DNA of 64,000 nt from the NCBI RefSeq assembly GCF_025698545.1, contig NC_068569.1, positions 21,576,001-21,640,000 of the forward strand. The letters run 5' to 3'. Source of the DNA: Gossypium raimondii. Lineage: Eukaryota > Streptophyta > Magnoliopsida > Malvales > Malvaceae. A model generated the notes under the pieces. It was not told the DNA's origin and did not search any database. It was given only the letters and a program-made list of their open reading frames with translations. The translations under genes were made by a program, and so were the position numbers. Below, piece after piece: positions 11,700 to 24,400 of the stretch. Each line of letters opens with the position of its first letter. Position 1 is the first letter of the stretch.

Positions 11700-13241
11700 G
11701 ATATAATGATTTATTTGGCCATTCAATTTTATAAAAAAATTTATTTTAGTCATCCATTTATATTTTTGTCTTTTTTGCCCTTAAATATATGTTTTTGTCA
11801 AATCACCCAAAAATATATGAAAAAGTTAAGGGTTTTTTTAACTTTGTTGACGTGACATACACGTGGATTGCTATGTGGATGACATGTTAGCATTTAATTA
11901 TTTTTTAATTTTAGAAATTTTAAAAATATATAAAAATATTTTTAAAAATTAAAAATCATTAAATTTATTTAAGTATAATAATTATTAAAAAACATTTTTA
12001 ATAAGGGTAAATTACCAAAAAAAGCCCTATTTTTTTAAAATTTACCGAAATGGGCCCGGTATTTTATTATTTACCGGAATGGGTCATTTTCCCCAAAATC
12101 GCGTCCATGTCAGCGCGATGTCAGGGACGTGTCAGAACATCCCGTCCACGTCAGTGCGCTTTGCTTACGTTGACACAAATCGCGCCTACGAGGACGCGAT
12201 TTGCTGACGTGGATGAACAATTTATGTTTTTTAGCTTGGAAAACTTTGAAAGGCCATAACTTTTGGCTCGGTTGTCCGATTGAGACGATTTTTTTTATTT
12301 CGAATAACTTTTCGAGATCTACGCGCTGACAAATGGCCGAAGGCGGTTTGCCGCAGTTTTCGTCGAAAAATATCATTTTTTGCCCTAAATTTTGATTTTT
12401 CGGTTTAAAATTGAATTTTGAAACATTCAAATCATTATTTTCCTTATTTATTTGAAGTAAACACCATATTTTTTTTACAGAATTATCGTATTGTTTTTTC
12501 TGATTTGACACGCGTATGGAATAGGTCCGATAAATCGTTAGAACGTAAGTAATATAATTAAGATAATAACAGTATTTTTATAAAATGTCAATTAATTAGT
12601 TTGGCTTAGTTAGTTAAGATGCTTGCTCTTTTCCTTAGTACCTTGGTTCAAATCTTTTGGTAACAATTTTGAATCTTTTTGTACTTGTTGCTATTGATGT
12701 AATATTGAAGAGTTAATTGATTAAAAAATAAATACAAGTACAAAAGATTCAAAATTTATTTTTCAAAATACCAAAAAGCCCTATATTTTAAAATTTATCG
12801 AAATGGGTCCGTATTTTATTTTTTGACCGTTGGATACTTGTTCAGCGGCGGGCGAAATCGCGTCCACGTCGCCAGCGAGATCTTGGCGTGGGCGATTTCT
12901 GACACGCACTTTGACATCGCTACGACGTGGGACGCGATTTCGAAAAAGGATCATTCCGGTAAATAATTAAAAAATAAGTCCATTTCGGTAATTTTTAAAA
13001 AAAAGGCTTTTATTGGTAAATTGCCCTTTTAATAATTTTTAAAATTTTAAAATAAATTAATTATATGTTGACAATCCACACATATGCCACCTCACAAAGT
13101 TAAAAAAAATTACTTTTTCCATTCATTTTGGGGTGAATTGGAAAATAAAATTACTCGCTTTAAGATTTAAAAATGTGAAAAATTAAATAGAAGACTAAAA
13201 TGATTTTTTTTAAATTGAAGGGCCAAATAAACCATTATGCC
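11700..13241. mobile_element. Outer non-autonomous MULE-type element, interrupted
   Basis: Terminal inverted repeats GATATAATGATTTATTTGG (left) and the inverse of GGCATAATGGTTTATTTGG (right) bound this element. A perfect 9-bp target duplication ATATATAAA lies at 11691-11699 and 13242-13250, which is diagnostic of Mutator-like transposition. Without the nested element at 12005-13026 and its duplication it is about 511 bp, close in size to its relatives at 9586 and 30494. Its arms carry 'attttagtcat' motifs and a CACGTGGAT-like middle. No coding sequence. Confidence 0.8.
12005..13026. mobile_element. Nested non-autonomous MULE, 9-bp target duplication
   Basis: It starts GGGTAAATTACC and ends with the inverted GGTAAATTGCCC. 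The inverted repeat extends about 120 bp, including 'accgaaatggg' and a GC-rich 'aaatcgcgtcc' stretch. A perfect 9-bp duplication TTTTAATAA lies at 11996-12004 and 13027-13035. The GC-rich subterminal blocks (12100-12210 and 12845-12950) contain repeated CGCGTCCACGTC words and stand out sharply from the surroundings. The interior (12240-12780) shows no transposase, only short incidental frames. It is inserted in the middle of the element at 11700-13241, so it is younger than that one. Confidence 0.85.
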
Positions 13242-13250
13242 ATATATAAA

Positions 13251-14390
13251 TTATATAGTTTGCTAGATAATTATGACACCATAAAATGAAAAGTGAAGCT
13301 ATAAATATGAATAACATAAATAATATAATTTGTTAATTTTAATTATTTTAACCTAAATAATTCTTTTAAAAAGTATTATTGTTAACAAGTAAATATTTAT
13401 ATTATTTTATATTATTATTTTTTGAATAATTTCATTATAGGTTTTGATCATAATTGTTTTTTTTACACAATGTTTAGAACTATCCATAGTTCTTCCCCAA
13501 CCCATAAATAAGAAGACAATGCGCTTCAAAGCACTCAAATCCACATTCTCCTATATTGACAACAATGTACATGTCAATATTTTCCTATATTGACAATAAT
13601 GTTCATGTCAATCAAACTCAATCGACATATAATTTTATATTATTAGTTTAACTATTTTTATATAATAAAGTATTAAAGATTTATTATAATGTATTATGAA
13701 AAGAATTGTTTATGGTAAGATTTTTAATCAAATCTTTAAGATTAAGTATGTTAACATCTATTTTATGCAAATTTAAATTACCTATAAAATGCATGTATAA
13801 AGTTTCTTAAATTTTAGATATGTATTAATAAATAATTAAAATTATTTAATATTGATTTTCAAAATTAGAATATAAATACACATGGCAAATTATTAGAGTG
13901 CCAAATGGCTATATATAAATTATGCCACATTGGATTATATCTTAATCTGTAACTTCATTTTTCTATAATGTATATATATATTTATATTAGATTAAAGACA
14001 TACATAAAAATAAATAAATAATTTAAACCTTCAGCTTACACGTGGTTAAAATCTATATACCTATAAATAGAAGGAAGCAGTTCTAAACATGTGGTACACA
14101 CTCACATGTCTTTTTCTTTCATGTCCTAAAAAAGGGCTAAATTTCAGCTTTGGTCATTCTAAAATCTTTAAATTTAATATTTAATCTATATACTTTAGTT
14201 TTTAATGCAATTTAATTCCTATAATTTCTAATGTTATTAATTAATCAGTTTTTTGTTTGCCCTTCTTTCAACATTATAAAATAATGGTCACATTTTAATT
14301 TGAACTTTATATATATGTTAAAAAAATCTATATGCTTTACTGTTTTAAAATTTGATTTCTTTACTTTTATAATTCGGTTCATTATTTTTT
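13251..14390. other. AT-rich intergenic DNA
   Basis: No gene seen. About 13555-13615 holds a short tandem duplication around 'cctatattgacaa' and 'atgtcaat'. About 14140-14300 reads like a degraded MITE arm ('ctttagtttttaatgcaatttaat'). Confidence 0.45.
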
Positions 14391-15459
14391 GGGTAAATTA
14401 CATCAAAAATCACTCAATTTTGGTTCTAATGATCAAACAGACACTCAACTTTCAACTCAATCATTAAACTTTAGAAAAATAACAAATCAATCACCATAAC
14501 CATTTTTTGTTACAGACGTAATGGAAAGTTGACTTGTCATCCCTCTGTGTAAACGACCCCAATTTAAGAACCTTAGCTGGCTAGGTAGTAAAAGAAAAAG
14601 AAGAAGAAAAAGAAGAGAAAATCTTTAGAGTGGTTCAACAATAACATGAAGTTGTAGATCGCGACGACAGCAGTGGGGCAAGCTTCATAAAGAACAGTTC
14701 CGGTGACGAGAATGGTCGAGAGTTTTTCTTCGCTATATCCGGCCAAATGCACCATCTCATCTCTGCTTGAAAACTCGTATAGTGTTGGCTTATTCTTTTT
14801 GTGTTGGGGGAAATGAGAAGAACTGCGAGAAGAGGAGGAAGAAGAAGAATAAGAGAAAACAAAGGCGGCAAGCAGAGTAGAGGCATCATCTATGGCAGTG
14901 GCAGGGGTCAGTGACCTTAAAAATGCCATAGCTTTTGTTTGACATCTCTTCTTCTTCTTCTTTTATTGTTAATTAGCCACGGTCAATAGTTCAGATCATA
15001 GAGTATTTGTATCATATGCTTTGGACATAAAATCTGTCAGGGTAGCTCATTGTGACATTTTCACAAATAGTTGGGTTGTAATATTTGTTTATGATTTTGG
15101 CGACACAAGGTTTCGAGAATTGAAGTAAAACAATAATGACGACCATGAGGGCATCGATTGGAAGTTGTGGTTTGCGTTTTTTGCATGGGAGAATCTAGAT
15201 GGGGAGAGATTGGAAGGTAGAGAAGGAGACAAAAGAAGGTTAACTAGCCATGTCAGCTATTTGGGTTAATTGGTTTTCACTGTGTCCAGTTAACTTGCCA
15301 TGTTAGCTAGATAATGAGCCACGTCACATGTCCCATTAGGCCAAAATGTTAGTGGGTGATTGATTTGTTATTTTTTTAAAGTTGAGTGACTGAGTTGAAA
15401 GTTGAGTGACTGTTATGTTATTGGAACTAAAGTTGAGTGACTGTTGGTTTAATTTACCC
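14391..15459. mobile_element. Pack-MULE-like element carrying a host gene fragment
   Basis: Inverted ends GGGTAAATTA and TAATTTACCC enclose 1,069 bp. The terminal arms continue for about 130 bp with the repeated phrase 'cactcaacttt' (left) and 'aaagttgagtga' (right). The flanks TTATTTTTT (14382-14390) and TTATTTTTA (15460-15468) match at 8 of 9 positions, fitting a MULE 9-bp target duplication. The interior holds a non-transposon coding-like segment on the minus strand (14573-14929), given separately. The structure matches non-autonomous MULEs that have captured host DNA. Confidence 0.72.
14573..14929 (-). pseudogene. Captured gene fragment, Ole e 1-like secreted protein (tentative)
   Basis: An open frame of 118 residues inside the transposon at 14391-15459. 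Residues around 54-83 (LYEFSSRDEMVHLAGY, then EEKLSTILVTGTVL) resemble the start of plant pollen Ole e 1-like/extensin-like secreted proteins, where a V-TG-V-L segment begins the domain. An overlapping frame (start near 14889) gives a strongly hydrophobic leader typical of a signal peptide. The signal peptide and the domain start therefore appear to be in different frames, meaning the fragment is decayed. It ends without most of the domain and its later cysteines. The family call rests on recall of a short motif only, so it is tentative. What is clear is that the segment is codon-like and is not transposase. Confidence 0.4.
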
Positions 15460-16446
15460 TTATTTTTATTGTTACACGACTACAAGTGAAAATTTTTTTT
15501 ATTTCAAAATGTCACGCAAGTAAATTTAGTAGAAGAATTTTTAACAGTGATGACTGCTACACTTGAATTTTTAAATTCAGAAAGTAGGGAGACTAAATTC
15601 ATAAAAATAAAAATAGTTGACTAAATTTCAAATCTATAATTTGATAAAATAATCAATACCCGAAGCATGGGAGTTTAGAGTTTAAAGTTGAGTACGGAAT
15701 GTTAAGTTGCCGACATTCTTTAATTCAATTTCCTAAGCAACCAAAAATAGTAAATTTTGAAGCTGAAAATGTTGAAAATCTTTTCTAATATGAAGGTCAA
15801 ATTGTTCATATAAGCATCATTAATGTTGTGTATGCATCTGTCTCGGTACAATGCTGGGCTGCAAATAAGTTAAATGAATCCAATACAAAATTAAATCAAA
15901 CTCAACTGTAGGATTTCATTAAGGCATAAGTTAGCCAAGTCCCAAGGTGGTACAGATAGAAGCATTATTGAAATTCCCTTTCTTCTGTTTGGGTCCAAAT
16001 ACAATTGAAAAAAATTCATAGAATTCCAAGTTGTAATTAGTTTTGACGAATTGTATTTCATACAAATAAATAAAATTTGACTCCAAAGTAATCCTCGTGT
16101 CATGTGAAAGACCATACGAACTACATTTAACACATATTTTTCCAGCATTCAGCTCATCAAGTGGTACACTGTATTTAAAAGAAGACTTGAAAGAAAGGAG
16201 GTAATATATCATGATGGAAGTAACTGAATCCTCCTTTACTTCAAAATCTCAGAAGATTAGGAAAATGAGTTTGATGGAATTTTAGGGAATTACCACATCT
16301 TTCTGGCACTATTATTACATATGCGTGGAAGCGTTCCACAACATCAACCTATTATATAGGTGAAAAAACTTTTGGTAAGCACAAAGATTTAACAACGATG
16401 AGTATCTTATCTGTGGGCTATGAAATGGCTTCAAGGGTATCTCCAT
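15460..16446. other. Intergenic DNA and 3' region of the minus-strand gene
   Basis: Up to about 15700 it resembles MITE debris. From about 15850 to 16446 it is less repetitive and probably includes the 3' UTR of the gene ending at 16447. Two overlapping minus-strand frames here (15891-16212) have no family features and I do not regard them as genes. Confidence 0.4.
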
Positions 16447-19032
16447 TCACCAACCAAACTTCTTAAAGAAATCCTTCGTTCTCTTCCTCATGCGTGTAAA
16501 CACGATAACTACACAAGCGAGGAGCCAAGGAGGGAAATCTCCGCCCGAAATCTTTAGTTTCTTCATCCATTCCGGAGTATCCTTGGCTACCAGAGTTATC
16601 AGAAGTGTAATAGCTGCTACTCCTACCAAGATCTTGGTTACAGGTTTGATTAATGAATCCTGAAATCAAGAGAATGAAAAGAGGCACGTGTCACAATTTC
16701 CTACCATCAGCCAAGATCAATACATTTGAAGCAGTCCAGGCTCCATGGATACACAAATATGCAGGAAACTCAATGTCTATCTGCACTTTGAAGATCTATT
16801 TAATTGCTTTAGATGAACAACTGATTGACCCTCTATTACATAAATTAAATATTGGAACATTGGAGATGCTGAAAGCTAGTTAGAAGCAGCAAAATGGATC
16901 AAAATCATGTGCATGGGAAGGTTTACACAGTCTAGGGGCACATACGTAAAGGAAATGACACAATTTTTTTACTTGATTGTATAGGAAAGCCTTTTCATCC
17001 AAATATTCACTTTCTTATCTCTTTTGACTTTCTTCTTTTAATATCTTTCTCCTAAGTAGTTGGCTTCACATGAAAAGATCATTGTATTTAGATATGAATA
17101 CACTGATATAAAAACATTTCCAATGAAATTAATTAGAACAAACAAAAGATATTCAAATATTAATCATTTATATAAAATCATGTCAATAAAAGTACAAGTA
17201 AATAAATATATTTACTTACAAATAGTAATGTATTATTTGTATTTATATATTTTTAAGACGTTGTTATAAGACATTATTATAACAGGCATCCACGCACTTA
17301 TACCTAATTTCGGATCCATTTAGCTGCCGCTATGAGTCAAAAGATTTAAACAAAGACAAGCTGACACATAAAAGTATCTGATACTGGTACCTCAGTCAAT
17401 GTTTAAGTAGGTTTAGAAAGAGGTGTCAACGAGACACTTGCACTTGCAAGTTACTCAAGTTGAGTCTTAAAAAAAAGTTTAATCTGACTAGATCATTGTA
17501 GAGTTAAGCTCAACCTTTGAGTGAATCCAATTCAAGTACAATTTTTTTTATTTCTAATTAGTATTGAAAATTTTAGATTCAAACACAACCTCAAGCACAA
17601 ATAATCGAGCTCCTTTTTACTAGATAAACAAACCTAATCAAGTGAACTTAGTTTGATCATTATCTCATACTCCTAGTTTTGAAAATAAAACTCAATCAAG
17701 CTATCGAGCTCAAGCTTGAGATGAACTTTGAACCTTGAAGTTTGAATCTAACTCCAGCTCGAACTTCTTAATGCTTGAACTAGATTAGACTTGATTAAAC
17801 CTCCAAATTTAGGGATGTAATCAAATACTAGATTCACAATTTGCTAGACAAGTTAAATGACTTTTAAGCCTTATCACCCAAAGGTTTAATCCAAGGATTT
17901 GAAAGCCATGACAACTGCTTCTAGGTATCTGCCATGACTTGATTATGCTAATAATAGTTACACAGACAAGCATAATTACATGTACATAATAATAAAAGAA
18001 AATCTATTTGGATGAGGCTTGGGTGCGGATCTCAAATGGTTTATCATCCTAATGACCCAGCTTTTCAATAGTTCACTTTTTTAACAAGTCGCTATAAAGC
18101 AAATACAGAATAGCATAGAATCATAATGGCTTAAACGACCATATGATCAGAATACAAGCAACACCATTGCTAATAAACACATACATATATATATATTACT
18201 TTCTAAATATAACAATTATGACAAAATATGCAAAATATAGGATACTCAAACATAACAAGAGAAAATTTATCAAAACACAAAATGACAAGAAAATAACATA
18301 AACACAATACAAATAACGAATGCATCAAAATCATCAAACCAATTATCAAAGTTTAAAAATTTGTACAATTTGATAATATTTTGTATCCAAGAAATTAATT
18401 TGAACAAGAAAAAATAACCTTAGGAAAACATGAATATTTGTGACATCTTATACGGTATAGATTTGGTTATAAATAAGCAAATAGTTTCATGTGAAAAAAC
18501 AAGGATTACTTAGAAACATAAATTTTGATCCTTAATTATTCAGAAGCATGTGCTACTTTATACTCGAAGTAACTTCTTTGTTCAAGTCAAGATCAACAAT
18601 ATTATGATATAAAAAATCAGATGCAAGTATAAAACCTAAAATAGTTAAAAGTGAGAAAGTCGAAATTACCTGTGGCTCGCCGTCAATGTGAACCACCGAT
18701 CCATCCTTGTATCCAAGAATAGACCTCCCATTTCTGGGATGAAAGCGGATTGGGACGCCACGACCCGACTGAGGACTGAAAGCGTAAATCGATTTCAAGC
18801 CGTATTTGTCGAGTATGTCTCGAACCTCAAGCTGGTTCTGGTCCCATCCACCCAAGCTCGACTTGAACACGTCAATCGGACCCTTGCCTTGTCGATACAA
18901 TCGGATCTCTACTTCGGGGACTCTCGTCTTCACGGTGGTCGGATTCGGGTTGGCTTCGGATTTAGGCTCATCCCTTGGGTCCCGTAAGAGTGGTTCGATT
19001 TCACCGGTTTCTTTAGAATTTTCTGTTTCCAT
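16447..19032 (-). CDS. Plant-specific small membrane protein, unknown function
   Basis: Two exons on the minus strand: 18670-19032 and 16447-16659. They are joined in phase 0 across a 2.0-kb intron with GT-AG ends, giving 191 residues. The Met at 19032 is preferred; another in-frame Met lies at 19056. Residues about 39-121 form a conserved-looking soluble part with PEVEIRLYRQGKGPIDVF and a GG-WD-NQLEVRDILD-KYG stretch. The second exon gives a hydrophobic segment (about 128-148), then TPEWMKKLK, a second hydrophobic segment (WLLACVVIVF) and a basic tail ending KKFGW. I recognise this as a plant family of uncharacterised proteins, possibly like Arabidopsis At1g71780, but I do not know its function. 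A foldback transposon (19104-19861) sits about 70 bp upstream of the start codon and may lie in the 5' UTR or promoter. The intron carries repeat debris (about 17400-17830). Confidence 0.82.
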
Positions 19033-19103
19033 TTTTGTCAAAAGCAGGCCGCTCACTTTACTCGCGGTTGCAATTATTGTTGTTCTTTTAAGTTGTTTTT
19101 TAT

Positions 19104-19861
19104 GGGTAAACTATCAAAATAGTCACTTTTGTTTGCCTTAGGTTACATTTTAGTCACTTATGTTTGAAATGCTACGTTTTAGTCACTTACGTTATTGTGT
19201 TGTAACATTTTAGTCACTGAGTCGTTAATTATCGACAATAGTGTAACGGTAAGTTGATGTGGCACATTAAATCATCATTTCAAACGGAAATTTTAGGTTA
19301 AATTCTACAATGGGTCCCCATATTTTTTCATTTTTAACAATTTAAAAATTTTCTTTTATGTTCTTCTAACTTTTTTTTTCATTCTCTTATGCTTCTCCCT
19401 CTATTTTCCTCCCTTCTTCATTTCTTTTAACATAGTTTTTCTATACTTTCCATTTGTAACTAGTCCACAAGCTCGTCTCACTCGAAAAAAATTTAATTGT
19501 TCAAAAAAATAAAACATAGAAAAACTACGTTGAAAGAAATGGAGAAGGGAGGAAAACAAAGGGAGAAGCATAAGAGAATGGAAAAGAAAGAAAGTTAAAA
19601 AAACATAAAAGAAAAAAAATTAAATTGCTCCAAACGAAAAAATATGGGGACCGATTGCATAAATTAACTTAAAATTTTTGTTTGAAATGATAATTTAACG
19701 TGCCACATCAGTTTACTGTTACACCGTTAACAGAAATTAATGGCTCAGTGACTAAAATGTTACAACGTGATAACATAAGTGACTAAAACGTAACATTTCA
19801 AACATAAGTGACTAAAATGTAATTTGAGCAAAACAAAAGTGACTATTTTAATAGTTTACCC
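19104..19861. mobile_element. Long foldback MULE-type element beside a start codon
   Basis: Ends are GGGTAAACTATCAAAATAGT and its inverse. The arms (about 19104-19465 and 19505-19861) are complementary over nearly their full length, leaving a loop of only about 40 bases. An 8-bp duplication TTTTTTAT lies at 19096-19103 and 19862-19869. The arms contain repeated 'ttttagtcactta' words and a purine-rich/pyrimidine-rich block (gggagaagcataagagaatg and its complement). It is non-coding. A transcript through it would fold into a very long hairpin. Confidence 0.82.
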
Positions 19862-19869
19862 TTTTTTAT

Positions 19870-21442
19870 CGTAAAACAGGAATTAGATTTCGTTTTATTT
19901 TTATAATGTTCTTTTTCACTCTTTAATTTTATAAAAAAAAATTTAGTGATTCATTAAATTAATTTTTAAACATTAAAAGTAAAATTAATATTTTATTAAA
20001 CATTTCATCATTTTATTATTAAAAATCAGCATACAATAATTAATTTACTCATTAAAATACAATCAAATATTCCTATAATACTTTTATTATTTCATATAGA
20101 TGGTCGGATGCAATGGTAACATACATTGCACTCCTAATAAATTCGAATTTCGAAAACAATATTGTTAAGAAAGAAGCTAAGAACCCAAACATGAATGCAA
20201 AAAAAAATATAAGCAAACATATTGATTATCATATAATTAAATGAATATTTCAATAAAATGATTAAATATCTTGTGGAGAAATCTATCAATCATATTTCAT
20301 TAAATAAAATAAAATCTTCAATGAGTGAAATTAAAGACATCAATTCAATAAACTATTAAGTTTTCTAATTAAATATTTTACTATGGATTTGGAACATCGT
20401 AAACTTATAAATTGATTACTTGAATTTAGTAACTCGTGATAAATTAATTAATTTAATTTGATAACTTATATTGATTAATTAAACTTGTTAGATTTATAAA
20501 TTTTTATAATTAATCATGTGAAATAAAATGTGTATAAAAGTAATAATACATACACTTATTATATATTTTAATTTTGTTGATTTAATTTTTACTTTTTTTA
20601 ACATAATTCTCATTTTTTTTATTTAAGCACCGAGTTGAGGCATGTAGATGGTGATGACATGATATATGATCATTAATGAGCCGGTTGTTTTGGAGGGTTT
20701 TGGTATGATAGTGGCAATGAATAGATGAGAAGAAGATGGTAAAAATTTTGGATTAATTATAGAGAGATTCCTTAATTCTAATAAAAAATAACAAAAAAAT
20801 ATTATATGTTAGTCACTCAACGGGTTAATGGTGCCACATAAGAAATCCGTTAAAAGAAAGCGAAAATTCTGACGATTATAACTAATTCGCACAATTATCT
20901 TATTTAGAATGACTAAATTGAAATTTTTTTAAAATGACCAAAATAGAACATACCTTATCTTAAAGTGACCAAATATGTAATTACCTTTTTAATAATATAA
21001 AATTAAATTAATAAAATCTCTACAAGTCCTTTCACCTTGTATCTCATCGGATCTATGGAATGTTACATGGATAGGCTCCGACCAAATTTTATTAATTTTT
21101 TAAAAATAATTATAAAATATAAACATTAATATAAAAAATACTTTTTAAAGGTAATGATAATAATCAGCTCTCTAATCCAATCCAAGAGCGCTCTAATTAA
21201 ATTATCATAAAACTTTTTTGATGTAAACAGAGGTGGTGGTGGTGGTACCCCCTTACCCTGAGAGAGACTCGGATCAAACAAACAAGCCACTCCTTTGTTT
21301 TCCTTTTCCTCTTTAAAGTTTTTCCTCATTTCTCAAAATTCAAATATTGCTGCTAATATCCATTACATTATCTGCTTTTCTTTTACTTCCCCTGTTTGGA
21401 TTATACCGTAATAAGTTGAGTTGGGCGGGCGAGGAAAAAAAC
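19870..21442. other. Intergenic DNA and capping protein promoter
   Basis: 19870-20640 is AT-rich with no gene. About 20750-20990 holds a degraded MITE with 'gtcactcaacgg' and 'gtgaccaaatatgtaattacc' arms. From about 21130 the composition changes, and 21230-21260 has a GGT repeat (ggtggtggtggtggtacc). The promoter and 5' UTR of the gene starting at 21443 should lie in the last 300 bases. Confidence 0.45.
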
Positions 21443-24400
21443 ATGGAGGCAGCCATGGGACTGATGCGAAGAATGCCGCCTCGTCACTCAGAGACAGCGC
21501 TTTCCGCTCTTTTAAGCCTTTTGCCTCACAACTCCTCCGATCTCCTCTCTCAAGTTGATCTCCCTCTCCAGGTCATTTCCTTTGTGTGTGTTTTTTCATT
21601 TTTAATTTCTCCCTGTTTCTCCATTTTTGTAGATTTCGCTCTTTAGTCTTGCTTGAATCGATTATTTCCTTTTTTAAATGGCTTAATAATTTTTCTGGTA
21701 AAAGAATGGAGTAAAGTTTAAGATATGAATCGTTTTAGGGTTCATTTTTTCCGGATAAATCTGTGTTGAGATCATTATGGAAAATGTACCGTGAAAGATC
21801 GATAGTGGAGTATAAGATTTTAAGCGAAAATGTTTTTGGTGTTGCTTTTTTTTTTTTAACCAAAAGAAAGTGTCTGAAAACCATAGCAATGATCTGTATT
21901 AGAAAATAAAAATTTAATGATCTTGCGTGAGTGCTTACGTGAGTATGAGTTTTGTTGAAGATTCAGCTATTTGAAGTTTAAAGTGAACAAACACTGAAAA
22001 AAAAAAATTTTTGACAAGTTTTTAGACAAATTGTGTTTTTTTAAATGGAATTATTGAATGTTCTATACGCATTCTTCCATCTATGCTAGTTTGAAGTCAT
22101 GGTAGTCGCTTTGAACTTTTAAGCAATGCATTTCACCGTTTTGCTTTTGGTTACTTAATTTCTTAAAGCTGTGGAACAAATGTATTTAGCCATTGTTGTC
22201 AAATGATACTCTTGTCCCATCTACTGGGAGGAACTGAGCAATTTGACCAAATAATTGGATGAAGATACAATTGAATAGGGATTTAAGTTCTTTTGGACCT
22301 TGATCTCATCCTACATTCAGATACGGGATAGAGTATCTTTGTCTTTCTCATTTTTGTCACCAGCTGCATGAACTTAAATTGTTCTCCAAGAGATACTCCT
22401 GCTTGATAATTTCATATTTTAAGCTCATTGCATTGGTCTTGTGAATATTAAAGAAAAAAATTATTCTCATGTTGAATGTTTATTCATCATTCATAAAAAT
22501 TGCCATGTAATAGATCCTTAACTGTACTTCAATTTTTCTTTCTCTTAATCCATTATTTTGCAATTTGTTCGAGTTTCTTTGTACTTATGTGTGTGTATAT
22601 ATCATCATTCTTAAAAATTTCCATGTTATAGATCCCTAGCTCCATTTTCCCCCTCTTGATCCATTATTTTGTTCAATTTGTGATGTGTGTGTGTGTCTGG
22701 TTCTGTCTGCATCTGGAACAGTAATTGGTTTGATCTCCTTGCAATTGGTTGTCATGATGTGATGTGAGCTATAAGAGTAAAACACACTATAATGATTGGC
22801 TATTTGTGTCTTGAGTTCAACTGTATTAGCAATATTTTTTTCTCACTTTGAGCTCTTCATTTTGTCTTCAAAGCTAGTAGCTTTCTATTTGTACTGTTCC
22901 CCAATCAAATAAATTAGTTGCTTTATTAGTTTTTATATCATATATAATCATCCCTTTGCTAAAAATTTTCAATTCCCGTTTTCTAGCTGTTGATTTTGTG
23001 GTATCCTCTTGCCAATTTGTTACATGCAATCTTATTCACTGACCTATTGGTTTTATTGCCACGGAAAACTTCTGATATGACACATGTAACAACAAATGAG
23101 TTTTGTTCCATTGATTTGGATGAATAAGTTGATTGGATTTTTTTATTTGACTACAGGTTTTAAGTGATGATGACAGTGGGAAGAGGTTCATTTTGTGCGA
23201 ATACAACAGAGATGCTGATTCATATAGGTAGCTTTACACTTCTGATTAATATATGTATATATAGGTTATATCCTGAACTTATTTTGCCCTCCCTATTGTA
23301 GCCTAAGCCCCCTTAAGCTATTTTTATGTTCTTGCCTATTTGTATTTTTGTTCTGATTTGACATCAATGAAAACGAAGGTCTCCTCCTCATTTATCTTGC
23401 CTAAACAATAATGACTATATTAACAATCTTTTGTAGGTTTTATTTATTTATTTCTCTTAATTCCCATATTGAAATTGGGTGAAGGATTATAGATGTGGCC
23501 ACTCCCAGGTCTCCCCCTAATTGTTTATAGAATCTTGCACCTCTAATCCATAGCACTTTATGTTTTTAAAGATGTTGGCTTCTTCGGGGGCATTTTCTCT
23601 CGAAAATGTTTATGGTGAAACAGTTGTAAAGTTTTAATGGTGGAAGAAGCTTGCACCTATAATCCAGAGCACTGCACATGTTAGCATGATGTTGAATAAA
23701 CATTATAGAATATTGGAATTATGCCACAGTGTATTCTCTCCTCTGTGTCTGTTTACATGTATTTGCCTGTTCATTATCTATATATGATAAACTCAAACCT
23801 AAATACAAACACTAGCACCAGAATCAGAGTTTTCCAAAGTCAGTACTCTTTTTTAGATGTTATGAATCATGTCAGCAGCAAATCAGTCTTACATCAAATG
23901 CTGCTTCTTCCGTTTCATGTCTTGTATGATGCTTTAGGGCCATCTTGTGAGTTACATTGAGTTCTTTTTCACTTGCAGAATGGCAATTTTCAATCATAAT
24001 TTATGATTTTGTACTGTTTGTAGGTCACCTTGGTCAAATAAATACCACCCACGATTGGAAGATGCGCCTTATCCATCTTCAAAATTAAGGCAACTGGAAA
24101 TTGAAGCTAACGATATCTTTACAGTCTATTGTGACCAGTAAGGTTCTTACTTACATTGTGCTTTGTTCATTAATATGCTATTAGTGTGGGTTTGGTTGCA
24201 ATTGATTTCTATCTGCATTATGATTTTCTTTTTATTGTGGTTGGATATGGGGTTTTAAGGCATAACTCAATCAACTTTTAATGTATTTACTTTATGCAGT
24301 ATTTGCTTTATTACCATTCATTTATTTATGTTTAACCAATAAAAGAATAGGTATTACGAAGGTGGCATCTCATCTGTCTATATGTGGGAAGATGACAATG

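Noticed and set aside
12110-12511. 133-codon minus-strand frame inside the nested MULE-type element
   Set aside because: It begins in the GC-rich terminal blocks and has no transposase or host-domain motif. It is probably an incidental frame of the non-autonomous element.
15891-16212. Overlapping minus-strand frames downstream of the membrane-protein gene
   Set aside because: No family similarity, AT-rich composition, and they lie where the 3' UTR is expected.
18688-19141. Two plus-strand frames opposite exon 1 of the membrane-protein gene
   Set aside because: They are antisense shadows of a well-supported exon with good splice sites.
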